NCBI GenBank assembly: GCA_016792585.1 | Contig: JAEULB010000002.1 | Span: forward strand, 1-39,424 | DNA: 39,424 nucleotides | Reading direction: 5' to 3' | Source of the DNA: Rhodospirillaceae bacterium | Lineage (GTDB): Bacteria; Pseudomonadota; Alphaproteobacteria; SHVZ01 | In this document: positions 8,723 to 15,939 of the stretch, one piece after another | Layout of the letters: every line of letters begins with the position of its first letter | Numbering within the stretch: the first letter of the stretch is position 1 | Translations under genes and position numbers: made by a program | The notes under the pieces: generated by a model | Database searches by the model: none | The model's input: only the letters and a program-made list of their open reading frames with translations | What the model was told of the DNA's origin: nothing

Positions 8723-9843
8723 GCGCGCCACCTCGGCACCGCGCGGGCCATCGTCCACATCACCCGGTCGAGATCGCGGGCGAGCTCGGTCTCCCGCGCC
8801 CGCGTATTGCAGAGTGCCGCCCAGGTGAGCCCGCTCGCCGTCCTGACCATGATCGTCGCCGTGCCCGGCAAGCTGCCGCCGTGCCAGGAATTGCCGCGCG
8901 GGTTCACGCGCCAGCCGCGCGCATAGGCCGGATTGATCGGGTCCGATTTCGTCATCGCGGCGATCGTCTCGGGCTTGAGCAGCCGCGGCGACCATCTTCC
9001 GTCGGAAGCGGCGGCGAAGCGGGCGAGCGAGGCGGCGCTCGCGATCCAGCCGCCATGCGAATCCATGCGGCGCACGTCCATTCCATAAGGGCTGCGGCCG
9101 GCATCGTGATAGCGCACCTCGCGAGGCTGCCGTTCGGCCAGCGTGTTGCCGGCGATCTCCATGTCGGCGATGCCGATCGGTGCCAGCAGCGTCTCTTTCA
9201 CGTAGTCGACGTAAGCCTTGCCGCTGACCCGTTCGATCACGCGGCCAAGCAGGCAGTAGCCGAAGTTCGAATAGGCGAAGTAAGTGCCGGGCGCGCTCCG
9301 GGTGGGCTGGTAGGCGAGCGTGGTCTCGATCAGCGACGCATGGTCGGGCATGCCTGAGCGGAACATCGGGTCGGTGCCGTCGTTGGGCCAGCCGCCGGCG
9401 GTGTGGGTGAGCAGGTGGTCGACCGTGATGTCGCGCAGATGCGACCCGGCCGCGATCCTGCCGTAGGTCTCGCCGAGCAGGCCTTCGGGACCGAGCACGC
9501 GGTCGCCGAGCTTGAGGTGTCCGGCCTCGATCAGCGCGAAGATCGCGACCGCGGTAACCGGCTTCGAGATGCTGGCGATGCGGAAGCGATGCGCCGGCGT
9601 CAGCGCCTCGCCGGCGTCGCGGTCGGCGAGGCCGAAGGCCGCCTCATGCACCAGCTTGCCGTCGCGGGTGAAGGCGACGGCGAGGCCGGGCACCTCGTGC
9701 GCCGCGCGGAAGGCTTCCGCCGCCTCGGCCATCTTCGCGCGCTCGGCTGGGGAGGGAGGCTCCTGCGCCCGCGCCGGGAGCGCCAGCAGCGTCGCCGCCA
9801 TCGCCGCGCTTCCGGCCAGGACCCGTCGCCGATCGAGGGCCAT
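8719..9843 (-). CDS. Exported serine hydrolase, class C beta-lactamase fold
   Basis: The 374-residue protein has an N-terminal DRRRVLAGSAAM segment followed by a hydrophobic stretch and ALPARA, a likely Tat-type signal peptide. It carries the serine beta-lactamase/transpeptidase motifs: S91-I-S-K94 (nucleophile and base), Y191-S-N193, and HGGS near residue 338 in place of KTG. This set is typical of EstB-like esterases, D-amino peptidases and class C-like hydrolases, so drug resistance should not be assumed. It is the last gene of the pseudokinase unit, starting nine bases after the membrane protein's stop. It overlaps the DUF1192 gene tail to tail. The substrate is unknown. Confidence 0.88.
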   Translation of the reverse strand: MALDRRRVLAGSAAMAATLLALPARAQEPPSPAERAKMAEAAEAFRAAHEVPGLAVAFTRDGKLVHEAAFGLADRDAGEALTPAHRFRIASISKPVTAVAIFALIEAGHLKLGDRVLGPEGLLGETYGRIAAGSHLRDITVDHLLTHTAGGWPNDGTDPMFRSGMPDHASLIETTLAYQPTRSAPGTYFAYSNFGYCLLGRVIERVSGKAYVDYVKETLLAPIGIADMEIAGNTLAERQPREVRYHDAGRSPYGMDVRRMDSHGGWIASAASLARFAAASDGRWSPRLLKPETIAAMTKSDPINPAYARGWRVNPRGNSWHGGSLPGTATIMVRTASGLTWAALCNTRARETELARDLDRVMWTMARAVPRWRA

Positions 9844-9852
9844 GAATGCCCG

Positions 9853-10341
9853 TCAGCGTCCGCGCGTCGGGATCTTGACCGGCTTGTGCTTGAGGGCGGG
9901 CGCGGTGGTGGCGTTGCCGAAGCCCGCGTCCTCGCTCAGCGCCTCGCCCCAGTAGGCGACCAGCTCGCCCTGGCGCTTCTCGATCTCGCCGATCTCGCGC
10001 GTGATCCGGCTGCGGACCACCATCGAGACGATCGGCGGCGTCGCGAAGTAGATGACGCAGCCGACACCGGCAGCGCCGAGGATCACCGCGCCGGTGTTGG
10101 GGTCGCCGAGAGCCTTCATCGCGTTTTCCATCGTGTGGCCGCGGGTCCAGAGCGGCATCAGCACCGGATAAAGGCCGGCGAGGTTGAGCGAGCCGATGCA
10201 GAGCACGCCGAACTTCTCGGGCGTGCGGTCGAACAGGAAGGTCAGCAGCGTCGGCAGCAGTCCCACGCCGAGGATCACCGCGGTCGGCCGGAACAGGACC
10301 GCGATGACGCCGATGCCGAAGAGCCAGATCAGCGGCTTCAA
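9853..10341 (-). CDS. Small membrane protein paired with the pseudokinase
   Basis: The best start is TTG at 10339-10341, which overlaps the stop of the upstream pseudokinase gene (TTGA), an arrangement that suggests translational coupling. The 162-residue product begins with two hydrophobic segments (about 3-18 and 22-38), then GVLCIGSLNLAGLYPVLMPLW and a further hydrophobic stretch (about 88-110). A charged cytosolic-type tail with a short helix (RSRITREIGEIEKRQGEL) and a basic end follows. It probably has about four membrane spans. I do not recognise a named family. Fixed linkage to the pseudokinase, itself membrane-anchored at its C-terminus, suggests that the two form a complex. No upstream ATG or GTG in the frame gives a sensible N-terminus. 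Confidence 0.75.
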   Translation of the reverse strand: MKPLIWLFGIGVIAVLFRPTAVILGVGLLPTLLTFLFDRTPEKFGVLCIGSLNLAGLYPVLMPLWTRGHTMENAMKALGDPNTGAVILGAAGVGCVIYFATPPIVSMVVRSRITREIGEIEKRQGELVAYWGEALSEDAGFGNATTAPALKHKPVKIPTRGR

Positions 10342-12350
10342 AACCCGACCCCCATCAGTGCCATCATCGCGATCGCGGCCAGGCCCGAGGCCATGCCGAT
10401 CATGCCGGCGATCTGCGGCCCCAGGCCCGTCGCGCGCCGTTCGGCCTTGGTGAGCTCGTCCTTGAGCTCGGAGAGCTTCTTCTTGCCTTCCATGTACTCG
10501 GCGCGCGCCGCCTCGAAGCCGCGGCGGTCGGCCTCGAGCGCGCCGGACTCCTCGAGCGTCTTCAGCAGCGCGTCGATCTTGCCGAGCGGGGCGGCGGCCT
10601 CGAGGTCCTTCAGCACCAGCTCCTTGAGCTCGCTGCCGCGGATCTCCTGGTCGGCCGTCGCCTTCAGGAGGTTGGCGAGATTGGTGGTCAGGTTCGGCAC
10701 CAGGATCTTCGCCGTCGACTGCACCAGCGCCAGCATCTTGATCTGCTGCACGAGGCGCTGCAGCGCGCTCCGGCGGCCGACCGCCTGGCGCAGCACCTGG
10801 TCGGTGATCTTGGACGAGCGCGATGCCAGGAACGCCAGGATGTGCCGGTCGGTCAGGAAATCCTCGACGAAGGATTCCTTCGGCAGCCGGTCGAGGGCGA
10901 TCATCAGGTCGTTGAGATCGACGACGCAGCTCTCGATCACCAGCGGGCTCAGGCACGGCATCGCCGGCGAGAGCTCGTAGAGGCAGCGCTCGATGCCGGC
11001 GCCGGGATCGCGGGTGGTGACGACGGTGCGCTGGCGCTCCAGCATCGAGCGGACCCTCGCCGCCTCGTTGCCGAGCGTACCCTGCATGATCGCCCAGCCG
11101 CTCCAGAGCCCGTTGGCGATCAGGGTCGAGAGGTCGGCGGCGCGGTCGCGCTCGCTCTCTCCCTCAGCCAGCACGTTGCCCACCAGGTTGGGCAGGCCCT
11201 CGAGCTGGAAGGAGAGGTCGCGGTAGCGCATCGGCCCGGCCGGATCGAGCGCCAGCAGCGAATTCAGCACCAGCCGGTCGGAACGCTCGCGCACCGTGGT
11301 CTCGGAGCTGCCGCGCGTCACCTTGGTGACGCGGTCGACCACCGCCTCCTCGGCGAGGCTGCGGCGGATCCAGGTCTGGAACTCCTCGCTGGTGAGCAGC
11401 TTGCCGGCGTGGTCCCAGTGGCGCGAGATGTGGAAGGCGAGGCTACGCGCCGACGACGCCTCGTCCGAGCCGATCTTGATCGGCCGGCCGGCGACCTTCG
11501 GCTGGGTCACGCGCGGCGGGTTCGGGCGCCGGCCGTCGACCGCCCATTGCGCGACTTCGGCCAGGCCCCAGCGCTCGCGGCGCGAGTCGACCAGCAGTCC
11601 GCGCACCAGCTCGGTCATCGTCGTGGTCAGGCGGAGCCCGCCGACCATCGCCTCGAACGAGCCGACTTCCAGCCTCTTGGCGGTCATCGCCTCCGGCTTC
11701 ATGTCGCGCAGCGGGTTGCGACCGGTGGCGAGCATCAGCAGCGTGACGCCGAGCGCGAAAAGGTCGTCGTAGAAGACATGGCCGGCCCGTGCGAGCGGAT
11801 CGGTCATCGCGCTTTCGAGCGGCTCCAGGTAGGCCGGCTGGTCCTGTCCGGGCGGCGAGGTCGCCGGCGGGCCCAGGATGACGTTGGTCCTGGACGCATC
11901 GGCATAGAACAGGTTGGTCGGCCGGATCGCGCGATGCGCGGTGCGCCGCGATTCGATCTCCTTGAGCGCCGGCAGGATCGGGCGGACGACGCGGGTCGCG
12001 ATCGTCTCGTCCGACATCGCGTCGAACTGCTGGACCAGGCTCGGCGCCACCATCTCGCCCATCGGCTGGACGATCAGCGCGAAATCGCGACCGCCCTCGC
12101 CGTCGCGGGCGGCGACGCCGTAGTCGGCGATCTTGACCATGCCGGGCGCCTGGAACCTGTCGAAGGCGCGCAGCTGCTCGAGCGGCAGCACGTTGCCCGG
12201 CTGGTAGAGATAGGCGATCACCGGCCGGGCGGCGCCGGCACCCGGCGTCGGGTCGACGTCCATCGCCTTGTAGGCGCGAGCGGCCGACGTATCGAGCGCG
12301 GCCAGTCGGGCGTCGCGCTGGATCTGGTATCGGGGGCTCAGCTCAAGCAT
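10338..12350 (-). CDS. Membrane-anchored protein kinase-like protein (pseudokinase)
   Basis: The 670-residue protein has an N-terminal kinase-fold region (about 1-260). The catalytic loop H139-R-A-I-R-P-T-N146 resembles HRDxxxxN but has Ala141 where the catalytic Asp belongs. The metal-binding DFG is absent and no VAIK-type lysine is evident. YDDLFALGVTLLMLATG (194-210) matches subdomain IX. Thus the fold is kept but phosphotransfer is unlikely; ATP or peptide binding may remain. The long middle (about 270-600) is helical and of unknown family. A coiled coil (about 600-640, ending EGKKKLSELKDEL) leads to a C-terminal hydrophobic anchor (about 648-670). It is first in a unit with a small membrane protein and a serine hydrolase. 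An inverted repeat lies just upstream. Confidence 0.82.
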   Translation of the reverse strand: MLELSPRYQIQRDARLAALDTSAARAYKAMDVDPTPGAGAARPVIAYLYQPGNVLPLEQLRAFDRFQAPGMVKIADYGVAARDGEGGRDFALIVQPMGEMVAPSLVQQFDAMSDETIATRVVRPILPALKEIESRRTAHRAIRPTNLFYADASRTNVILGPPATSPPGQDQPAYLEPLESAMTDPLARAGHVFYDDLFALGVTLLMLATGRNPLRDMKPEAMTAKRLEVGSFEAMVGGLRLTTTMTELVRGLLVDSRRERWGLAEVAQWAVDGRRPNPPRVTQPKVAGRPIKIGSDEASSARSLAFHISRHWDHAGKLLTSEEFQTWIRRSLAEEAVVDRVTKVTRGSSETTVRERSDRLVLNSLLALDPAGPMRYRDLSFQLEGLPNLVGNVLAEGESERDRAADLSTLIANGLWSGWAIMQGTLGNEAARVRSMLERQRTVVTTRDPGAGIERCLYELSPAMPCLSPLVIESCVVDLNDLMIALDRLPKESFVEDFLTDRHILAFLASRSSKITDQVLRQAVGRRSALQRLVQQIKMLALVQSTAKILVPNLTTNLANLLKATADQEIRGSELKELVLKDLEAAAPLGKIDALLKTLEESGALEADRRGFEAARAEYMEGKKKLSELKDELTKAERRATGLGPQIAGMIGMASGLAAIAMMALMGVGF

Positions 12351-12360
12351 TCGGGTGCAC

Positions 12361-12383
12361 GGTGATCGTCTTGGAAGATCACC
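12361..12383. promoter_or_regulatory. Inverted repeat upstream of the pseudokinase gene
   Basis: GGTGATC (12361-12367) and GATCACC (12377-12383) form a perfect 7-bp inverted repeat with a 9-base spacer, starting 10 bases before the pseudokinase ATG. It could be a repressor site or a 5'-leader hairpin affecting translation. No known operator consensus is recognised. Confidence 0.45.
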
Positions 12384-12445
12384 TTATGTGGCGCCCGCGT
12401 CAATCGAGTGTGCGCCCGCTCACGCCCGGAGCGGCGCCGGGCGAA

Positions 12446-13123
12446 TCAGGTCCAGGTCCAGCGGCCGATGACGCGGCCGCGGATATGCGCCTCCTCGAGC
12501 GTGCGCTCGTAAGGCTGATAGCGCGGGTTGTCCGAGGTGAAGCGGATCTTCGGCGGGTCGGAGTGGGGCACGAACTCGACGCGCTTGATCACGGTGGCAA
12601 GTCCGTCCCAGGCGACGAAGACCCCGGGCGGGCTCGGCATCTGGTCGGAGGTGTCGACCATCACCCGCTGGCCCGGCCGGAACTCGGGCTCCATCGAGTC
12701 GCCATAGACGGTGAGGATCTTGAGCGCGGTCGTGGGCGCGGTGGTGACCGAGCGGACGAGGTCGCCGGGAAGCTGCCAATGGCCGGCTTCCAGTTCCTCG
12801 GAGTTGAGCGCGCCGCCGCCGGCGCCGGCGCGGACGTCGAGCTCGACGATCGGCACCATCGGGCCGTCGGCGACTGAGGTGGCGCGCGCGCCGTTGGCCT
12901 GCGCCGGTATCGGCCCGTCGTCCGACGCATCGAGCAGGTAAGACGCCGAGACGCCGAGCACGCCGGCGAGCGCTCTGAGCGTGCTCGCCCGCGGGTGGTT
13001 GCCGCGGCGGATGGTGCGGATCGCGTCGACCTTGAGCCCGGCCTTGAGGCAGGCCTTGCGCTCGGACAAGCCCGTCGCCTTCAGCCGCGCCTCGATCCGC
13101 TGCAGAAGCAGGTCCTGGGACAT
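12446..13123 (-). CDS. Phage-type repressor: HTH plus S24 (LexA-like) peptidase
   Basis: The 225-residue protein counts from ATG 13121-13123; a TTG six codons upstream is an alternative start. An N-terminal XRE-like helix-turn-helix (about 8-60, with LSERKACLKAGLKVDAIR) is followed by a linker and an S24 peptidase domain. The catalytic Ser143 lies in GDSMEPEF and Lys180 in VIKRVEF, 37 residues apart as in LexA. Ala99-Gly100 in DVRAGAG is a plausible self-cleavage site. Such proteins repress phage genes and cleave themselves when RecA is activated by DNA damage. It is divergent from the small phage genes across an AT-rich gap with dyads, the usual repressor-operator layout. The protein looks intact, so the switch could still work. 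Confidence 0.88.
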   Translation of the reverse strand: MSQDLLLQRIEARLKATGLSERKACLKAGLKVDAIRTIRRGNHPRASTLRALAGVLGVSASYLLDASDDGPIPAQANGARATSVADGPMVPIVELDVRAGAGGGALNSEELEAGHWQLPGDLVRSVTTAPTTALKILTVYGDSMEPEFRPGQRVMVDTSDQMPSPPGVFVAWDGLATVIKRVEFVPHSDPPKIRFTSDNPRYQPYERTLEEAHIRGRVIGRWTWT

Positions 13124-13160
13124 GCGGCGATAGTTCCGCAACGGCGTTGCGGATGCACTA

Positions 13161-13197
13161 GGAAAATTATCCGTTGACTATGAGGAATAAAATCCTC
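13161..13197. promoter_or_regulatory. AT-rich dyads between repressor and early phage genes
   Basis: In an AT-rich island between divergent genes, GGAAAATTATCC (13161-13172) is a 12-bp near-palindrome. GAGGA (13182-13186) and TCCTC (13193-13197) form a second inverted repeat around ATAAAA. These are candidate operators for the adjacent S24 repressor. No convincing -35/-10 pair with 16-18 spacing was found on the plus strand; TTGACT at 13174 lacks a partner. Confidence 0.4.
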
Positions 13198-13273
13198 GAT
13201 ACTCCGATGCGGCCGCGGTGCCGGCAACGGCCCAAGGCCTTATCCGATGCAATCTTTGCGGGAGACTTTCGTC

Positions 13274-13510
13274 ATGTCGTCGAGCCTCAAAACCAGCCTC
13301 GGCCGGGCCCAGCCGGCCGGCGCCGGGACGCCGGAGGAGATCGGGGCGCTGCGCCGGCGCGCCTTCGTCGAGCACGGGGTGGCGATGATCCATCTCTCCG
13401 ACGTGCTCGACCCCTGGACCAAGCAGGCGGTGATCAACGAGGCGCGCCGCCAGCTCGAGCAGAAGGTCGAGCCGGTCGCCGCCGCGCCGCGCCGGAGGCA
13501 GCGCCGATGA
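13274..13510 (+). CDS. Small phage-associated protein, unknown function
   Basis: The 78-residue protein starts at ATG 13274, nine bases after GGGAG; an ATG nine codons upstream lacks a ribosome site. It contains EIGALRRRAFVEHGVAMIHL, then an alpha-helical stretch (WTKQAVINEARRQLEQ) and a basic Arg-rich tail. I do not recognise a family with certainty. It is the first gene after the repressor, and its stop overlaps the next start (ATGA), so it is translated together with the HTH protein. Its position suggests an early or regulatory role. Confidence 0.7.
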   Translation: MSSSLKTSLGRAQPAGAGTPEEIGALRRRAFVEHGVAMIHLSDVLDPWTKQAVINEARRQLEQKVEPVAAAPRRRQRR

Positions 13511-14046
13511 GCGCGCCGATCACGGGGGCTACGGTCGTCCGCTGGTATCGCCAGCGGGACGGCAGGACGCCGCTGCTGGTGACCGAGAGCGTCCGGTCGT
13601 GGTCGCCTGCCCTGCCGGATCCGGGCATGGCTGCGGATTCCGCTCCGGCGCCGGAGACGACGCCGGAGGTGTGGACGCCGCAACTGGTGCGGGCCCGCCT
13701 CGCCGAGGCGATGAGCGTGATCCGCCGGCTTCCCGACGATGCGTGGTCGCGTCCCTCGACCCAGCTCGCGCGCTGGCCCGATGTCGTCCACGACCTTGCC
13801 GAGGCTTATGGCTACGGCCGGGCCCGCGCCCCCGCGCGGCCGACACCGGCGGAGATCGGCCGCCTCGACCAGACGCTTCCCTGGCTGTTCCTGATCTCGT
13901 GCGGCCAGCAGCGCCTGGCGGTGATTGGGGTCGCCATGGGGCTCAACCTCCGCGTCATCGGGCGCACCTTCGGCTGCAGCCACGAGACCGTCCGCACCCG
14001 CGAGCGCGCCGGCATCGCGGCCCTGGTCAGGGCGCTCAACTCGTGA
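13507..14046 (+). CDS. Phage HTH protein, DUF6362-like
   Basis: The 179-residue protein starts by ATGA overlap with the previous gene. The N-terminal 60 residues are variable. From about 55 a conserved block begins (EVWTPQLVRARLAEAMSVI, then RWPDVVHDLAEAYGYG). Near the C-terminus there is a sigma-factor-like helix-turn-helix (LRVIGRTFGCSHETVRTRE, about 147-165). The layout resembles DUF6362, found in alphaproteobacterial prophages near terminase genes; this assignment is from memory and tentative. It probably binds DNA, either as a late-gene regulator or in packaging-site recognition. The TerS-like gene follows after 13 bases. Confidence 0.72.
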   Translation: MSAPITGATVVRWYRQRDGRTPLLVTESVRSWSPALPDPGMAADSAPAPETTPEVWTPQLVRARLAEAMSVIRRLPDDAWSRPSTQLARWPDVVHDLAEAYGYGRARAPARPTPAEIGRLDQTLPWLFLISCGQQRLAVIGVAMGLNLRVIGRTFGCSHETVRTRERAGIAALVRALNS

Positions 14047-14059
14047 GGACGACCATCCG

Positions 14060-14347
14060 ATGAGCGGCAGCCGCGACGGGCGCGACAGAAATCCGCAACC
14101 GCCCCCGCCCGCCCTCGATGCGGGCGGCGATCCGGTCGCCTACATGCTGGCGGTGATGGAGGACGGGGAGGCGGATCCCAGCCGCCGCGACGGCATGGCC
14201 AAGGCGGTCGCGGCCTACCTCCGGCCCAAGGCCCGCGCCGGCGGCGCCGACGGCCGCGAGCTCCTCGACCAGGCGGTTGCCGGCTCGCGCGCCAGCCTGG
14301 CGCGGAAGCTCGGGAAGCTCGCGGACGCGGCAACAAAGAAGCCGTGA
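14060..14347 (+). CDS. Small terminase subunit-like protein
   Basis: The 95-residue protein contains DPVAYMLAVMEDGEADPSRR followed by GMAKAVAAYLRPK (about 24-58). This 'PxxYMLAVMxDPxAdPxRRdxxAKAAAPYLhpK' pattern recurs in small alphaproteobacterial phage proteins encoded just before the large terminase, where TerS is expected. Packaging small subunits recognise the DNA and stimulate TerL. A GAGGA site lies 11 bases before the ATG. It is separated from terL by 163 bases occupied by a host-type palindromic repeat, which is unusual for a packaging operon. Confidence 0.6.
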   Translation: MSGSRDGRDRNPQPPPPALDAGGDPVAYMLAVMEDGEADPSRRDGMAKAVAAYLRPKARAGGADGRELLDQAVAGSRASLARKLGKLADAATKKP

Positions 14348-14357
14348 TGCCTCAAAC

Positions 14358-14500
14358 CCCCTCCCTCGCGTCGTACGCGGGGAGGGACGGGGTGGGGGCC
14401 TGGCTCGCTCATCGATCGACGCTCCCCGTCTGCCGCGTTTACCTCGCGCGTGCCCCCACCCTAACCCTCCCCCAAGCTGCGCATGGGGGAGGGGACACGA
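14358..14500. repeat. Dispersed palindromic repeat, copy A (terS-terL gap)
   Basis: A GC-rich inverted-repeat stretch fills the terS-terL gap. The second half contains CCCACCCTAACCCTCCCC (14455-14472), identical to cores at 32641-32658 and 37497-37514, followed by a GGGGGAGGGGACAC arm. The first half (14358-14400) is a similar palindrome around a TCGTACG-type centre. No coding frame is implied. It is likely a host intergenic repeat that entered the phage cluster; the terL ribosome site begins right at its edge. Confidence 0.8.
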
Positions 14501-14510
14501 AAGGTGAGCG

Positions 14511-15803
14511 ATGAGTTTCTCCTTCGACGCCCGTTCCTTCGCGCGTCTCCGGCCCGAGGAGCGTGCCGCGTTCCTCGCCGACCTCTCCGAGCTCGAGGCC
14601 GCCCACCTGCTCTACGACTGGCGCTTCTGGGCGAGGCCCGAGCAGCTGCCGCCGGTTGCGCCGTGGGAGACCTGGCTGGTGCTCGCCGGTCGCGGCTTCG
14701 GCAAGACCCGCACGGGTGCGGAGTGGGTGCGGGCCGAGGCCGAGAGCGGGCGGCGGCGGCGCATCGCGCTGGTCGGGCCGACGCTCCGCGACGTGAAGAA
14801 GACGATGGTCGAGGGCGAGGCCGGGGTGGTCTCGATCTCGCCGCCCTGGTTCCGCCCGCTGTTCGTGAAGTCCGAGCTTCGTCTCGTCTGGCCGAACGGC
14901 GTGGTCGCGGATCTCTATTCGGCCGAGAGGCCCGACCGCCTGCGCGGGCCCAATCACGACGCGGCGTGGGCCGACGAGCTGGCGGCGTGGACGCACGAAG
15001 AGACCTGGGACAACCTGGAACTGACGCTGCGCGGCGGCTCGGATCCGAAGCGCGTCGTCACCACGACACCGAAGCCGCGGCAGATGCTGAAGCGCCTGAT
15101 CGCCGATCCGACGACGCTGGTCACGCGCGGCTCGACCCAGGCGAACGCCGACAATCTCGCCAAGGGCTACGTCACGCGACTGGAGCGCCGCTATGCCGGC
15201 ACGCGTCTCGGCCGCCAGGAGCTCGACGCCGAGATGCTGGAAGACGCCGAGGGCGCGCTGTGGAACCTGAAGCGGCTCGACCAGCTGCGCGTCGCGGTGC
15301 CGCCCGGCCTCAAGCGCGTCGTCGTCGCCATCGACCCGGCGGTCTCGACCGGATCGCGCTCGGCCGAGACCGGCATCGTCGTCGCGGGCCTCGGCGAAGA
15401 CGGAATCGGCTACGTGCTCAAGGATCTCTCCGGCCGCCATCGCCCGGAGGAATGGGCAGAGCGCGCGATCGCCGCCTTTCGCGCGCATCGCGCCGACCGG
15501 GTGGTGGGCGAGGTCAACAACGGCGGCGATCTGGTCGAGGCCACCTTGCGCGCCGTCGATCCCAAGATCCCTTTCCGCGCCGTCAGCGCCAGCCGCGGCA
15601 AGCGCGTCCGCGCCGAGCCGATCGCCGCCCTCTACGAGCAGGGCCGCGTCCGCCATGTCGGTGCGCTGCCGAAGCTCGAGGACCAGATGGTCTCCTGGGC
15701 GCCGGGCGAGGACACGGGCTCGCCCGACCGCGTCGACGCGCTGGTCTGGGCGCTGACCGAGCTCATGCTGGCCGAGACGTCGTTCTTCTATGTCGGCCGA
15801 TAG
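14511..15803 (+). CDS. terL: Phage/GTA large terminase subunit
   Basis: The 430-residue DNA-packaging motor is of the Terminase_6 / Rhodobacter GTA gp2 type. The N-terminal ATPase has Walker A AGRGFGKT (59-66), LVGPTLRDVKK, Walker B ending in D155-E156 (AAWADE) and the coupling motif TTTP (184-187). The C-terminal RNase H-like nuclease shows D275 (VAIDPA), E334 (VVGEVNNGGD) and D406/D409 (SPDRVDALVWAL). All key residues are present and the length is normal, so the enzyme appears functional even though no portal or capsid gene follows. The start has AAGGTGAG upstream. In an intact cluster the portal gene should come next; here there is a 136-base gap and then a protease fragment. Confidence 0.95.
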   Translation: MSFSFDARSFARLRPEERAAFLADLSELEAAHLLYDWRFWARPEQLPPVAPWETWLVLAGRGFGKTRTGAEWVRAEAESGRRRRIALVGPTLRDVKKTMVEGEAGVVSISPPWFRPLFVKSELRLVWPNGVVADLYSAERPDRLRGPNHDAAWADELAAWTHEETWDNLELTLRGGSDPKRVVTTTPKPRQMLKRLIADPTTLVTRGSTQANADNLAKGYVTRLERRYAGTRLGRQELDAEMLEDAEGALWNLKRLDQLRVAVPPGLKRVVVAIDPAVSTGSRSAETGIVVAGLGEDGIGYVLKDLSGRHRPEEWAERAIAAFRAHRADRVVGEVNNGGDLVEATLRAVDPKIPFRAVSASRGKRVRAEPIAALYEQGRVRHVGALPKLEDQMVSWAPGEDTGSPDRVDALVWALTELMLAETSFFYVGR

Positions 15804-15842
15804 ACGGAAGGTTCGGTTCATTTGGTATGCGGATTTTTAACC

Positions 15843-15874
15843 TTGACAGATTCCGCAGTTTTTGACAGGATCCG
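15843..15874 (+). promoter_or_regulatory. Tandem TTGACA direct repeat before the chimera gene
   Basis: TTGACAGATTCCG (15843-15855) recurs as TTGACAGGATCCG (15862-15874) with a 19-base period and one mismatch. Each begins with a consensus -35 hexamer, but matching -10 boxes are poor (CAGGAT at 15866 for the first). It may be a promoter/activator site for the late phage genes or a small duplication. It lies in a locally AT-rich gap that replaces the expected portal gene. Confidence 0.35.
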
Positions 15875-15939
15875 GACTACTGGTTCGGATTGGGTGAAGC
15901 GCTCCGGCGCCCCACGAACCGCCCTGTAAAGGACACTCG

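Noticed and set aside
10842..12365. 507-codon frame antisense to the pseudokinase
   Set aside because: Its composition is typical of an antisense shadow and no domain is recognisable.
15804..15939. Possible remnant of a portal gene between terL and the chimera
   Set aside because: The short frame ending at 15943 is blocked by an in-frame TGA at 15863 and has no recognisable portal sequence.
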